Assembly: GCF_050306235.1 (NCBI RefSeq)
Contig: NZ_JBLWFH010000001.1
Location: 310,001 to 374,000 of the forward strand
Source: Glaciecola sp947496235
Lineage (GTDB): Bacteria > Pseudomonadota > Gammaproteobacteria > Enterobacterales > Alteromonadaceae
Direction of reading: 5' to 3'
Length of the DNA stretch: 64,000 bases
Below, piece by piece: positions 36,642 through 46,165 of the stretch (within the stretch, counting starts at the first letter, position 1; each line of letters opens with the position of its first letter). The notes beneath the pieces were generated by a model. That model was not told where the DNA came from. It was given only the letters and a program-made list of their open reading frames with translations, and did not search any database. Made by a program: the position numbers and the translations under genes.

Positions 36642-37994
36642 TTATCGTGTCAATCGACGACGTTCAAAATCTCTAATGCGTTCAGAGTATTGTTGTAAGC
36701 TTTGTTTGCTAATCGGCACCTTGTTGCCGTCTAAAATCTTGCCTTTAAACTCATCCGAAATTTTACGAGCGGCATTGTGCATCATATTAAAAACTTGCTG
36801 AGGATCCCCATCAATTGGCAACATCATAAATAAAGATACACCTTGGGTAGTAAAGTTTTCCATATTATCAATATCAAAAATTCCTGGTTTAAACATATTG
36901 GTTAAACTAAACAGAATGGGGCCTTTGCCATTCGTATTTACATGGCGATGAAAAATATCATGTTCACCAAACTTAAAACCTAGAGTCAAAAGCATAGGTA
37001 ATAGTGCAGCTCCAGAAATCGGGTTATCCGCCGGTGTTTGTACATTTAGAATAATAACGTCGGTTTCCGATGGTTTGCTAGGTTTGGCAGCAGTCTCTTC
37101 TGGCTCTGTGGATAGGCTAGGTTGATCGCCAAAATCTATGCGCATTTGGTCTTCTTTATTTTTATCTGCCCCTAGCACAGGCTCTTTGCGAATTTTTTCT
37201 GCCACTGTTTTTTTGTTGCGGCGAACTAGTCGACGCGCCTGTTCAGTAAAACTAAATTCTTTTTCCTGCTTATCTTCTTTGGGCGCCGGAGTTTTGGGTT
37301 GTTTAGTTTCGGTTTGCTGAACGTCCAATGAAAAATCTGGCACTTCATCCCATTTATCTTTTATTGGTGGCTCAGTTTTGGTTGTCTTAATTGTTTCATC
37401 TGGGGGTGAAGTCACCTCTACCTGAGGTTGTAATTCAGCATCTGCCTCTGAGGACTTTTTTAACAAAAAAGCAGGCGGCTCTGGTACTTCATCTTCGTTA
37501 ACAGCAATATTTTCGCGTTTCGCTTTTACGAACTCAGGTTTTGGTTGAGTAACAACACCGCTGTAGATTGGTTTTTGTTCGGTATTTTCAACAGCTTTTA
37601 GTTTCACATCATCAGTTTTAGTTTCAACTGTCTCGACCTTTTCCGCAATTTCCTCTTCAGGTACTTCAGATTTCAGATCATCAGGTAATTCATCAGCCAA
37701 ATCGATGTTTTCATTTGATTCCTGATCAAGATCGATTTTAGGTTCTTCTGGTTTAGATGCGCTTTGCTTAGCGGGATCTTGTATAACTCGAGCAGGCGAA
37801 ATGATCATTTCATCATATTCTAAATCCTCGTCTTCATCGACGTTGAATTTAGGCTCCCAGTTTTTTCTGGAATCGAAGTTGCGTTCAGAACTTTGCGCTT
37901 TTTGCTTTCTCGTCGTCCAAAATCCGTGCAGCAATATGCCCACAATTACTAGACCACCAATAATTATTAACGCTATTTGCAGATCTCGTTGCAT
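36642..37994 (-). CDS. zipA: Cell division protein ZipA
   Basis: Bitopic inner-membrane protein tethering FtsZ to the membrane. 450 residues, longer than E. coli ZipA (328). The N-terminal helix is at 7-25 (IALIIIGGLVIVGILLHGF), then a basic patch, a very long acidic Glu/Asp/Lys/Pro-rich linker (about 40-310) and the C-terminal FtsZ-binding domain (about 315-445) with DVIILNVQTP and GFKFGEHDIFHRH. The extra length is in the linker. Confidence 0.96.
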   Translation of the reverse strand: MQRDLQIALIIIGGLVIVGILLHGFWTTRKQKAQSSERNFDSRKNWEPKFNVDEDEDLEYDEMIISPARVIQDPAKQSASKPEEPKIDLDQESNENIDLADELPDDLKSEVPEEEIAEKVETVETKTDDVKLKAVENTEQKPIYSGVVTQPKPEFVKAKRENIAVNEDEVPEPPAFLLKKSSEADAELQPQVEVTSPPDETIKTTKTEPPIKDKWDEVPDFSLDVQQTETKQPKTPAPKEDKQEKEFSFTEQARRLVRRNKKTVAEKIRKEPVLGADKNKEDQMRIDFGDQPSLSTEPEETAAKPSKPSETDVIILNVQTPADNPISGAALLPMLLTLGFKFGEHDIFHRHVNTNGKGPILFSLTNMFKPGIFDIDNMENFTTQGVSLFMMLPIDGDPQQVFNMMHNAARKISDEFKGKILDGNKVPISKQSLQQYSERIRDFERRRLTR

Positions 37995-38043
37995 GATGCC
38001 CCTTTATTTTTTTATTTTTTATCCCTGCTTATACAGGCTTTTT

Positions 38044-41000
38044 TTATTCTGCAATTGCCAAGGCTTCGTCCATGTCAACCGATACCATCCGAGAAACGCC
38101 CGGTTCGGCCATGGTAACACCTGTCAAATGGGTTGCCATCTCCATTGCTACCTTATTGTGGGTAATATATATAAATTGTACCGTTTTAGACATTTCAGAT
38201 ACCAGTTTACAGAAACGTCCCACGTTGGCATCATCCAAAGGTGCATCCACTTCGTCTAGCAAACAAAAGGGTGCTGGATTTAGCCGGAAAATAGCAAATA
38301 CTAATGATAAAGCGGTTAAGGCTTTTTCACCACCAGATAATAGCTGAATTGTACTATTTTTCTTTCCCGGTGGTCTCGCCATTATTGTAACGCCCGTTTC
38401 TAATAAGTCATCATCTGTTAATGCTAAATAGGCTGAACCACCGCCAAAAACTTTTGGAAACAGGGATTTTAAATCGTCGTTAACTAAATCGAAGGTAGTT
38501 TTAAACCTTGCCCGCGTTTCTTTGTCGATTTTACGCATGGCATTTTCTAAGGTATCTAGTGCCGCTGTTAAATCCGCGTTTTGATCATCTAAATGCTGTT
38601 TTCGCACCGATTGTTCTTCAAATTCTTCAACCGCTGCTAAGTTGACCGCTCCAAGGCGTTGCAGACTAGCAGAAACTTTCTCTAATTCAGTCTGATATTC
38701 ATTAGCGTCAGCTCCTTCAGGTAAGCTATCTAACACATCTTTAACTGACTGCTTCATTTCGGCAAGTTGCTCAATAAAAGATTGAGCTCTTACTCTGGCG
38801 CTTTCCCCGACTAAACGTTCACTTTCAATTTCAGCTTTTATTTCCTCAATTTTGGCATTAATACCTGCTTGGCCTTTTTCCATTTCAAGGATTTTCTCGT
38901 CTATATCTTCGACAATAGATTGCTGTTCTTTTTGCTGTTCTAATTTAGTTTCTTTATCCAGCAATAGTTGTTGCAGTTTTTCGCCTTGCTGTTCTGATGG
39001 CATCAAAAGGGTTTCTGCCTCTTCTTGCAAAATTTCAATTTTTTCTTGGCTATCTTCTAGTTGTTTATTTTGGTTTCGTTTTTGTTCGCTTAATATTTGA
39101 TAGCTATTTTGGAGTTGCTGAGACTGCATTTCGTGCTTATGTAACTTGCCTTGCAACTGGTTATATTGTCCATTTACATCGCTAAGCTGTTGATTTATTG
39201 CATCACTTTCGGATTCTCTTCCTAAACGCAAATCATCTAATTCGGCAACATTGACGCTTAATATTTCTATTTCTTCATTCAGCAATGCTAAGCTTTCTTG
39301 TTCTTCTTCGAGAATAAGTTGCTGTTTTTCTAACTCTGCATGAAGCTTTTCTTTACGTGAATCTGCTTGTTGTTGCTGAAGAATTAAAAATTGCAATTTA
39401 TGCTTTAATTCCTGATATTGCTGTTTATCTATTGTTAATGACTGACTCTCGCTATCCAAACTTTCTTGCTGTTGAGTCAATGCTTCATCAAAGGTTGAAA
39501 TACGTTCAGATAATTCGTTGTGCTCAACATCTAAACGATATAATTGAGATTGAATCTCTCGCATTTTAGCAGCCCGTTCTACTTTATTGTCCCCGGACTC
39601 CAAATTCTGTAACACTATGCCTTTAAATAACCAACTGCCATCCTTAATCAATACACTTTGATAAGGTTGAATAGTTTCCAACAAGTTTAAACCTTGTTGT
39701 TGATTTTCTGCCACGAAAATACTGTTACAGAACGCTGGCACTTCTTGCTGCTCTATAACACTGGCTAGGGTGCCTGTTACTTTTTCTGACGTTAGTGCAT
39801 CAGAAGATAAAATAGAGACTCCTTTTGACAGTATGGCGGCATCATAGGCCAATAACTCTGAAAAACTACTATTGACTACAAGCATTTCCCGCAACAGGCT
39901 GACCACAGTAGCAAAGGCTTTTTCATGCCCTGAAGTGACCGTAAATGCTTGCCAAACAAATTGTGGAGAAAAAGCGGCTAGCGAGTCGACTAAATCTTGC
40001 TGCCCTTTTGACTGACGTTGCATAGACGATAAGGCTTCTAATTGAGTTTTCAATTTCACCTGGGTATTTTCTGTACTCTGAAACTCAGTTACCACTGAAT
40101 TCTTTTGGTTTTGCAATTGATTAAAATCTTGCTGTAATTGGGCAATGTTATCTTCTTGCTGCAGTATTTTTATATCTAATTCTTCTAGCTCAGCTTGCTG
40201 CAAACCAAGTGCATCCTCATCTATGCCAATGAGGTCTTTAATTTCATCATTTATTTCCGCTATTCGACCTTCTGTTCTATGTTGTAAACTTATGGTCTGC
40301 TGAAGTTTTCCATGTAAGCCTTGAAGCTTTTGTTTTTGTTGGTAATAAATATCGTCCTGTTGCTTATTATGACGAGAAATAGACTGCATTTTACTTTCAA
40401 TCTCATCTCTGCGAATGAGTACATCTTCTAATTGCGCTTCGAGGGTTAACTTTTCTGGCTCTGCTTGTTCAATTTTAGTTGTTGTGTCTTGAATTTCATC
40501 ATTTAAGGAAGAAATGGATTTGCTTAATTCTAGTTCTGAGCGTTGAAGCTGTTCTACTTCGTGTTGAATTTGCCCTAACCGCTTTTTAGCGAAAAGTTGA
40601 GATTGTTCTAGACGAGTGACTTCATTACCAATCTGGTAAATGTTTTGCTGTAAATCAGCGAGCTTCTGTTTTGCTACAGATTGATCATTTTTTAACGCTT
40701 GAATGCCGGATTCATCACCTTGTTTGCCAGACATTAAGGTATTAAGTTCATCTCTAAATGCATTTACTTTTTTGTCAGATTGTTTCACATGCTCGGTTTG
40801 CGCCAACCATCTAACAGTCGCTAGTTGTGCTTTTAATTCTCGCTCTTGTTGTTTTAATTCTTTATATCGAGTTGCCGCGGCTGCTTGGCGTTTGAGTTTA
40901 GCCAGTTGGTCACCGAGCTCGGAGCGGACATCGTCTAAACGCTCCAAATTTTCTTTGGTATGTTTAATTCTATTTTGAGTCTCTCGGCGTCTTTCTTTGT

Positions 41001-41517
41001 ATTTGGAAATTCCCGCGGCTTCTTCTATGAATATTCTCAGTTCTTGAGGTTTAGATTCTATTAAACGCGAAATCATACCTTGTTCAATAATGGCGTAGCT
41101 TCGTGGTCCTAATCCTGTGCCTAAAAATAAATCCGTAATATCTTTTCGGCGGCATTTACTGCCATTGAGCTGGTAGCTCGAAATTGCTTCCTTGGTCACT
41201 ATGCGTTTTACTGAGAGCTCATTGTAACCTGCATACTCCCCAGCAAGCCGACCTGAGGAGTTATCAAACACAAGTTCTACGGAGCATTGGGAAACTGGCT
41301 TTCTGGCGGTACTACCGTTGAAAATAACGTCTGTCATAGCATCACCGCGCAGGTTTTTAGCAGAGCTTTCACCTAACACCCAGCGCACAGCATCAATTAC
41401 ATTAGATTTACCACATCCATTTGGTCCAACAATAGCAGTCATATCCCCAGGGAAAGGAATATTGGTAGGATCTACAAAGGATTTAAATCCAGCTAATCTG
41501 ATTCGTTTTAAGCGCAT
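38044..41517 (-). CDS. smc: Chromosome segregation protein SMC
   Basis: 1157-residue SMC ATPase for chromosome compaction and segregation. N-terminal Walker A GPNGCGKSNVIDAV, two long coiled coils (about 170-500 and 660-1000) around a hinge at about 510-640, then C-terminal signature LLSGGEKALTAL and Walker B CLLDEVDAPLDDAN. It indicates that this lineage uses SMC here rather than MukB. It starts the smc-zipA-ligA run; zipA follows 49 nt after its stop. Confidence 0.97.
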   Translation of the reverse strand: MRLKRIRLAGFKSFVDPTNIPFPGDMTAIVGPNGCGKSNVIDAVRWVLGESSAKNLRGDAMTDVIFNGSTARKPVSQCSVELVFDNSSGRLAGEYAGYNELSVKRIVTKEAISSYQLNGSKCRRKDITDLFLGTGLGPRSYAIIEQGMISRLIESKPQELRIFIEEAAGISKYKERRRETQNRIKHTKENLERLDDVRSELGDQLAKLKRQAAAATRYKELKQQERELKAQLATVRWLAQTEHVKQSDKKVNAFRDELNTLMSGKQGDESGIQALKNDQSVAKQKLADLQQNIYQIGNEVTRLEQSQLFAKKRLGQIQHEVEQLQRSELELSKSISSLNDEIQDTTTKIEQAEPEKLTLEAQLEDVLIRRDEIESKMQSISRHNKQQDDIYYQQKQKLQGLHGKLQQTISLQHRTEGRIAEINDEIKDLIGIDEDALGLQQAELEELDIKILQQEDNIAQLQQDFNQLQNQKNSVVTEFQSTENTQVKLKTQLEALSSMQRQSKGQQDLVDSLAAFSPQFVWQAFTVTSGHEKAFATVVSLLREMLVVNSSFSELLAYDAAILSKGVSILSSDALTSEKVTGTLASVIEQQEVPAFCNSIFVAENQQQGLNLLETIQPYQSVLIKDGSWLFKGIVLQNLESGDNKVERAAKMREIQSQLYRLDVEHNELSERISTFDEALTQQQESLDSESQSLTIDKQQYQELKHKLQFLILQQQQADSRKEKLHAELEKQQLILEEEQESLALLNEEIEILSVNVAELDDLRLGRESESDAINQQLSDVNGQYNQLQGKLHKHEMQSQQLQNSYQILSEQKRNQNKQLEDSQEKIEILQEEAETLLMPSEQQGEKLQQLLLDKETKLEQQKEQQSIVEDIDEKILEMEKGQAGINAKIEEIKAEIESERLVGESARVRAQSFIEQLAEMKQSVKDVLDSLPEGADANEYQTELEKVSASLQRLGAVNLAAVEEFEEQSVRKQHLDDQNADLTAALDTLENAMRKIDKETRARFKTTFDLVNDDLKSLFPKVFGGGSAYLALTDDDLLETGVTIMARPPGKKNSTIQLLSGGEKALTALSLVFAIFRLNPAPFCLLDEVDAPLDDANVGRFCKLVSEMSKTVQFIYITHNKVAMEMATHLTGVTMAEPGVSRMVSVDMDEALAIAE

Positions 41518-41703
41518 TTTCCGTAGCTTCTAAATTGCATAAACGGCCTTTTTTAGCAATAGCTTACACCAAAATTGCCTAGGTGTAACATAGGCTAGCG
41601 AATTTTACTCTGGTTAAATTGCTTGATTGAAAACATTGGTAACAATTGCAATAACTTTGTTACACCAGATTTGATAGACTGTTGTCCAAACAAAGGAGTT
41701 CCA

Positions 41704-42468
41704 ATGCAACAGACTAGTGGCGCCCGATATTTTTTGAATGGCTTTCAGTTAATTAAAACCAAAGGGATAAAACGATTTGTTTTCATTCCATTTTTTGTCA
41801 ATATCTTACTGTTTTCTGTCGCCTTTTATTTTCTTTTAGACTACATACAAGCTGGCGTGGATTATGTTGTTAATCTAGTGCCAGACTTTTTAGGGTGGTT
41901 AAAAGACGCTATTGCTTATGTGCTATGGCCATTAGCGGTTATTTCGGTGCTGTTAGTATTTGCGCTAATTTTTGGTACTTTGGCCAATTGGATAGCAGCG
42001 CCTTTTAATGGTCTTTTAAGTGAAAAAATTGAACGGCATTTGCGTGGCGAATCTATTGGCGATGAGGGTTGGTTTGCAGTGATAAAAGATATTCCACGTA
42101 CCTTAGGTCGAGAAGCGGCAAAATTGCTCTACTTTTTACCCAGAGCTCTGGTGTTCTTGATTGCATTCTTTTTATTGCCGGTGATAGGACAAATCATTTG
42201 GTTTCTATTCAGTGCGTGGATGATGGCAATTCAATATTGCGATTATCCTTTCGACAATCACAAAATCGGCTTTAAACCTATGCGCATGCAGCTAAGAGGA
42301 AAATTAGGTAACAGTATGAGCTTTGGCATTATGGTTAATTTATTTTCCTTAATACCCATAGTCAACTTCATCGTGATGCCTGTGGCTATTTGCGGCGCTA
42401 CCCAGATGTGGGTTGAACAACTTAGAGAACAAGCGCTACAGGATAAAATGAATCAAGTGCGAAAGTAA
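41704..42468 (+). CDS. cysZ: Sulfate transporter CysZ (EI24 family)
   Basis: 254 residues from the ATG at 41704, preceded by GGAG at 41696-41699; the longer frame from 41623 is rejected because it adds 27 unlike residues. It has several long hydrophobic segments and the family regions GFQLIKTKGIKRFVFIPFFVN near the start (shown in parts: GFQLIKTKG, FIPFFVN) and MAIQYCDYPFDNHKIGF. In E. coli CysZ imports sulfate for cysteine synthesis. It is divergent from smc, as in many relatives. Confidence 0.92.
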   Translation: MQQTSGARYFLNGFQLIKTKGIKRFVFIPFFVNILLFSVAFYFLLDYIQAGVDYVVNLVPDFLGWLKDAIAYVLWPLAVISVLLVFALIFGTLANWIAAPFNGLLSEKIERHLRGESIGDEGWFAVIKDIPRTLGREAAKLLYFLPRALVFLIAFFLLPVIGQIIWFLFSAWMMAIQYCDYPFDNHKIGFKPMRMQLRGKLGNSMSFGIMVNLFSLIPIVNFIVMPVAICGATQMWVEQLREQALQDKMNQVRK

Positions 42469-42680
42469 AGTCGATTTGCGGAACTTCAACAGTGTTTTAA
42501 GTAACGAAATACAGTTTTTGAATTTCATCTGAAATTTAAACCTCTGTTTAATTTTATTACTTTTTGTTAGCAGTAAATTTGTTTTCAAACGATGCAACTG
42601 CAGCACATAGACCACTCACTAGTAATTAGAGCTAGAGCATAAAAGTATTTGTATCGCAACTATGAACGAAAGATCCTTAG

Positions 42681-43436
42681 TCAAGAATGAGGAACAACAG
42701 TTTCTACTGTGCACTTACCGTCGATAATCCGTACGTTTTTAAGCATTGCCCTATTGCCTACTTCCTTAATCTCAGCGCGAATTTTAATTACTGCTGCTTT
42801 GTCTAATGCAGGCTTAATTTCGGCTTTGCCAGCACACTGGTGATTAGGTTTTTTACTGGGCTTGCCGTCTTCACCCAGTATCCGAAACTGAATAAACTTA
42901 TGTCTTAAATAGAACACAGAAACTCCTACATCTCCCAAAGCATCAACACTGGACTCTTGCCCATTAGACATGTTCGATTCAATTTCTTGTTGTTCTCCCT
43001 GCTGATTAACTGCTTGTTCCCCGCTTGGCAAAACCTTAAACCCCGTATATGTGCAAGGCATTCGCCCTGCTACACCGAAGTGACTCTGAACGCCACTTAA
43101 TTCGACGTTGGCACCCGCGTATTTTTTAATAAAAGCAATATATTCATCAGTGGTGTAACTTTCGTCTTTAATGAAAGTTCTGCACAGGCGATAGCTACTG
43201 CCGCCAAGTTCGAACTCCAGAGGATATTCGGCATCAAAGCCGAAAGCCCGCGACATATTAGCTCGCGCATTATTGTAGAATTCAGGTATGGTCGCAATAT
43301 TAAAATTCGTAGGCATGATTCCACGTACCACCCCAATGTCTTCAGAGCGCTTGATACTCGTCTTATTAGCATTTGCTTGCAGAGAAAAAAGTGTGAAAAA
43401 CAACACCATAGAGAACAATTTTGTTTTGTAAGTCAT
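42681..43436 (-). CDS. Secreted protein of unknown function
   Basis: 251 residues from the ATG at 43436, which has AAGGA 8 nt upstream; a longer frame from 43481 lacks one. The signal peptide is about 1-23 (ending LQANA). The mature part has conserved-looking FELGGSSYRLCRTFIKD and scattered cysteines that could pair in the periplasm. A Gln/Glu/Ser-rich insert (about 145-175) looks disordered. I do not recognise a family. It is convergent with cysZ across about 210 nt containing nothing evident. Confidence 0.6.
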   Translation of the reverse strand: MTYKTKLFSMVLFFTLFSLQANANKTSIKRSEDIGVVRGIMPTNFNIATIPEFYNNARANMSRAFGFDAEYPLEFELGGSSYRLCRTFIKDESYTTDEYIAFIKKYAGANVELSGVQSHFGVAGRMPCTYTGFKVLPSGEQAVNQQGEQQEIESNMSNGQESSVDALGDVGVSVFYLRHKFIQFRILGEDGKPSKKPNHQCAGKAEIKPALDKAAVIKIRAEIKEVGNRAMLKNVRIIDGKCTVETVVPHS

Positions 43437-43713
43437 ACTGAGCATCCTTGTTGAATTTGTATGTGTCTTATGCAACGCCATGCTATCAAGCTTTTATATA
43501 AATACAATGATTTTTATCGCGTATTTCAAGTGTAAAATGAAGTTACATTATGCCCTACTCCTCATCGCAGCACCCTTTTCGGCTAACTTAATTTTTATTT
43601 AGAGTGGTATGCCAGATGTTTGAGAATTAGCGATCATACAATGAACGAAGCTGATTCTCTATTTCTCGATATTGACAAATAAAAGAACAGACTATTTTCT
43701 CAAATCCACCAAA
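43437..43713. other. Intergenic region with a hairpin, no gene
   Basis: 277 nt between two minus-strand genes. GAGAATTAGC (43622-43631) and GCTGATTCTC (43650-43659) form a 10-bp stem with one wobble and an 18-nt loop, 55 nt beyond the Sel1-protein stop; it lacks a U-run. A TTGAAA-17-TGTATT promoter-like pair appears upstream of the secreted-protein gene. Confidence 0.35.
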
Positions 43714-45117
43714 TTAGTTTTCTCCAATGCCTAGCTTCAAATTAAACTTGTATTCGCCCGAGATTAATTGCTGGCGCCACAGTTCTAAATAAAGTGGCGG
43801 AATGTAATTGGTGTCATGATGTTCAAGAAAGGTAATTTGTGCGCTTGGTTTATAGGCAACCACATCGGTATTTTCACAGGTTCTTGCAGGACTGATAGAT
43901 AAGCTTTCAGCTTCCAATGAAAATGCATCGCCTGAAATATCGGTTTGCACTTTTTGCCAAAGCGCTAGCTTATCTACACCTTGGGATGAATCTATTTCTC
44001 CAAAAATGATATTCGGCGCTACCGATTGGGTGCAATGATACTCAGCAAGTTCTGCAGATAGCCGGTATTCATCCATAAAGCCCGCGAAATGTGCTAATTC
44101 GTGAACAAACACTGAATAATCATCTAATTTATCCAGATACATTACACCTCTTTGGGTATAAGCCTTGCCCCGAGGTAGAATCACAATCAGATTTGAAATC
44201 ACCTCATGATTTATTTGACCAATCACTTTTTCAAGATCACAGTACTGACGAATATCTTGTTCGTCACTTTCACATTCAAGTGAGCCTGAGGACAACCAAA
44301 CAGGCGATTCCAAACATATATTTAAGCTTTTTAATCGTTGGTCATTTTTAAATTGTTTTGAAAGCTTTATCGCTTGCACTGTTGTATCAAGATCGGTAGA
44401 CAGCATTTGAATGTTTTGTAAACACCCTAGGTTATTACTTTCTAAGTTTGAGATAGCACTAACATCTACAGGAGAATAACCTTTTACCGCTTCTAAATAC
44501 TGCTTGGCTTTAAAACTACCTTTTACAGCGGCTACCTTGAACGCAGTAATAGCCTCTTGTTTAGCACCATTTTGATATAAATATTTCGCGTATTTAACGC
44601 CCAGACTAGCATCATACTTGGCGCCTTTAGATAACCATAGTTGTAGGTCGTCAGAGGCAACCTTGTCATCCTGCTCAAAGATGTATTTTGCATACAAAAT
44701 TACCGCTGGGGCATAGTCTTTTTCAGCTGAATAAAGCAATAGTTGTCTAGCTTTATCAGTATCATCCGTTAACAGTGATAGTTCAAATAAAGCTTCAGCA
44801 TTTCCCTGAGATGCAGCGATAGTAAAGTATTGTTTTTGTAGACTTTCTTTTTCAGCTTCATGCCCCATCACAATAGCGGCTGGCACATGCCCCAAGTGTG
44901 CTAGCTTATTTAACCAGTACAATTCTTCTTTAGAACCTAAGGCGAGGTCAAATAGCGTATTTGCGGCTTCAGAATGTCCAAGAGAAGCCGCGTTAAAAAG
45001 TAATAGCGGATTATTTAACTTTATGCCATCAGCGTACAATTTGTTTGCATTGTTGTTGGTGCTCGCCACGAGCAATAACGCAACACACAAAGGAATAAAC
45101 TTATACACTATGGCCAT
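43714..45117 (-). CDS. Sel1-repeat protein with HExxHxxGxxDEY metallopeptidase-like motif
   Basis: 467 residues. It has a signal peptide (about 1-24), then alpha-helical TPR/Sel1-like repeats (about 35-215; for example LGHSEAANTLFDLAL, QGNAEALFELSLL, KGSFKAKQYLEAV), then a C-terminal domain with HELAHFAGFMDEY at 339-351. That is HExxHxxGxxD followed by EY, as in metzincin-like zinc peptidases (compare M64 HExxHxxG...DEY), with His339, His343 and Asp349 as candidate zinc ligands and Glu340 catalytic. It starts 9 nt after the nlpI stop, so it is probably in the nlpI operon. A periplasmic envelope-processing role is inferred, not shown. Confidence 0.75.
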   Translation of the reverse strand: MAIVYKFIPLCVALLLVASTNNNANKLYADGIKLNNPLLLFNAASLGHSEAANTLFDLALGSKEELYWLNKLAHLGHVPAAIVMGHEAEKESLQKQYFTIAASQGNAEALFELSLLTDDTDKARQLLLYSAEKDYAPAVILYAKYIFEQDDKVASDDLQLWLSKGAKYDASLGVKYAKYLYQNGAKQEAITAFKVAAVKGSFKAKQYLEAVKGYSPVDVSAISNLESNNLGCLQNIQMLSTDLDTTVQAIKLSKQFKNDQRLKSLNICLESPVWLSSGSLECESDEQDIRQYCDLEKVIGQINHEVISNLIVILPRGKAYTQRGVMYLDKLDDYSVFVHELAHFAGFMDEYRLSAELAEYHCTQSVAPNIIFGEIDSSQGVDKLALWQKVQTDISGDAFSLEAESLSISPARTCENTDVVAYKPSAQITFLEHHDTNYIPPLYLELWRQQLISGEYKFNLKLGIGEN

Positions 45118-45126
45118 AATAAGGGC

Positions 45127-46023
45127 TTAGTTTGGCGACACCGGTTTGGCTTGAGAAGCGCGAATATTACTTAACTCAATACGTGAATACTTGTGTTCAA
45201 CAAACTCATGTACATTGGTGCTTAACGATAGTTTAAAGTAATTTGTTGCAGCTATCTGATTGCCTCTAGCCGCATGATATTTACCTAGGTAAAAATAGGC
45301 TTCACACAAACGGTTATTTAACTCTGTGTGCGAGTTAACATCGTCTAATAAACGCGCAACGACGGCTTTTTCAGATGCATTACCTAAATAAAAATCAATA
45401 ATGACAGTTACCCAGTTGTCTTCATCAAGGTTTTTTCTGTGTTCAGCAAGGGCTTCAATTGCTTTGATAGGATCAACACTTGCGTCAGTGATATAAAGCC
45501 AAAGCACTCTATAAGGATCTGTCGGTTCTTTTTTCCAAAATGCAGTGGCATCTTTTACCGCTAATTCTGAGCGCCCACCATAATATAACGCAATCCCACG
45601 ATTCAGTAGCGCAAAGTCATAATCAGGATTAAGTTCTAAAGTGGAATCAAATGCTTCATATGCTTGTACATAATTTCCCTGTTGAATGTGGTGAACACCA
45701 ACAAAATTATGCGCACCTGCTAAATCAGGCTTTAAGCGTAGTGCCTCATTGTAATCGATGGCTGCCAAGCTGGTTAACCCAATGGCATCATAAGCAATAC
45801 CGCGTTGATAAAGCAATTCTGCTCTTTCTTCATCATTCAGCGGCGCTTTGTAGAGAATATGAGTGTAACGCGCAATCACCATTTGCGTTCGCTGACTAAT
45901 AGGCTCAGGTTCAGCTATTAATAAATTACTTTGCAGTGTGCGACTTTGGTCAAGCGACTGGCACCCTGATAATGTAGCGATAAACAGTAAAACGATTAGT
46001 GATATGCTGACGTCTTTGGTCAC
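45127..46023 (-). CDS. nlpI: Lipoprotein NlpI
   Basis: 298 residues, matching NlpI (294 in E. coli), an outer-membrane TPR lipoprotein that adapts peptidoglycan hydrolase turnover (MepS with Prc). Lipobox LSGC with Cys21, then TPR motifs (AELLYQRGIAYDAIGLTSLA, AGAHNFVGVHHIQQGNYVQA, DFALLNRGIALYYGGRSELA). The start is GTG at 46023, with GAGG five bases upstream. It keeps its usual place after pnp. Confidence 0.93.
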   Translation of the reverse strand: MTKDVSISLIVLLFIATLSGCQSLDQSRTLQSNLLIAEPEPISQRTQMVIARYTHILYKAPLNDEERAELLYQRGIAYDAIGLTSLAAIDYNEALRLKPDLAGAHNFVGVHHIQQGNYVQAYEAFDSTLELNPDYDFALLNRGIALYYGGRSELAVKDATAFWKKEPTDPYRVLWLYITDASVDPIKAIEALAEHRKNLDEDNWVTVIIDFYLGNASEKAVVARLLDDVNSHTELNNRLCEAYFYLGKYHAARGNQIAATNYFKLSLSTNVHEFVEHKYSRIELSNIRASQAKPVSPN

Positions 46024-46120
46024 TTATACCTCGACACTTGCTCAATTATTATATTTTCCTGAAGATTATAATAAATTTAGCGCTGAAATGTTGGTTAATT
46101 TTGTTACTTTTCGTAAATAC

Positions 46121-46150
46121 AAAAAAAGGAGCTATATAAGCTCCTTTTTG
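46121..46150 (-). terminator. Intrinsic terminator between pnp and nlpI
   Basis: AGGAGC (46127-46132) and GCTCCT (46140-46145) with a 7-nt loop; A7 before and T5 after, so minus-strand RNA ends in U7. It separates pnp from nlpI, leaving nlpI to a promoter in the remaining 100 nt or to readthrough. Confidence 0.85.
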
Positions 46151-46165
46151 TCTATATCAGAACGA

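Noticed and set aside
41623..41703. Upstream extension of cysZ by 27 codons
   Set aside because: GGAG precedes the ATG at 41704, and the extension is unlike any CysZ N-terminus.
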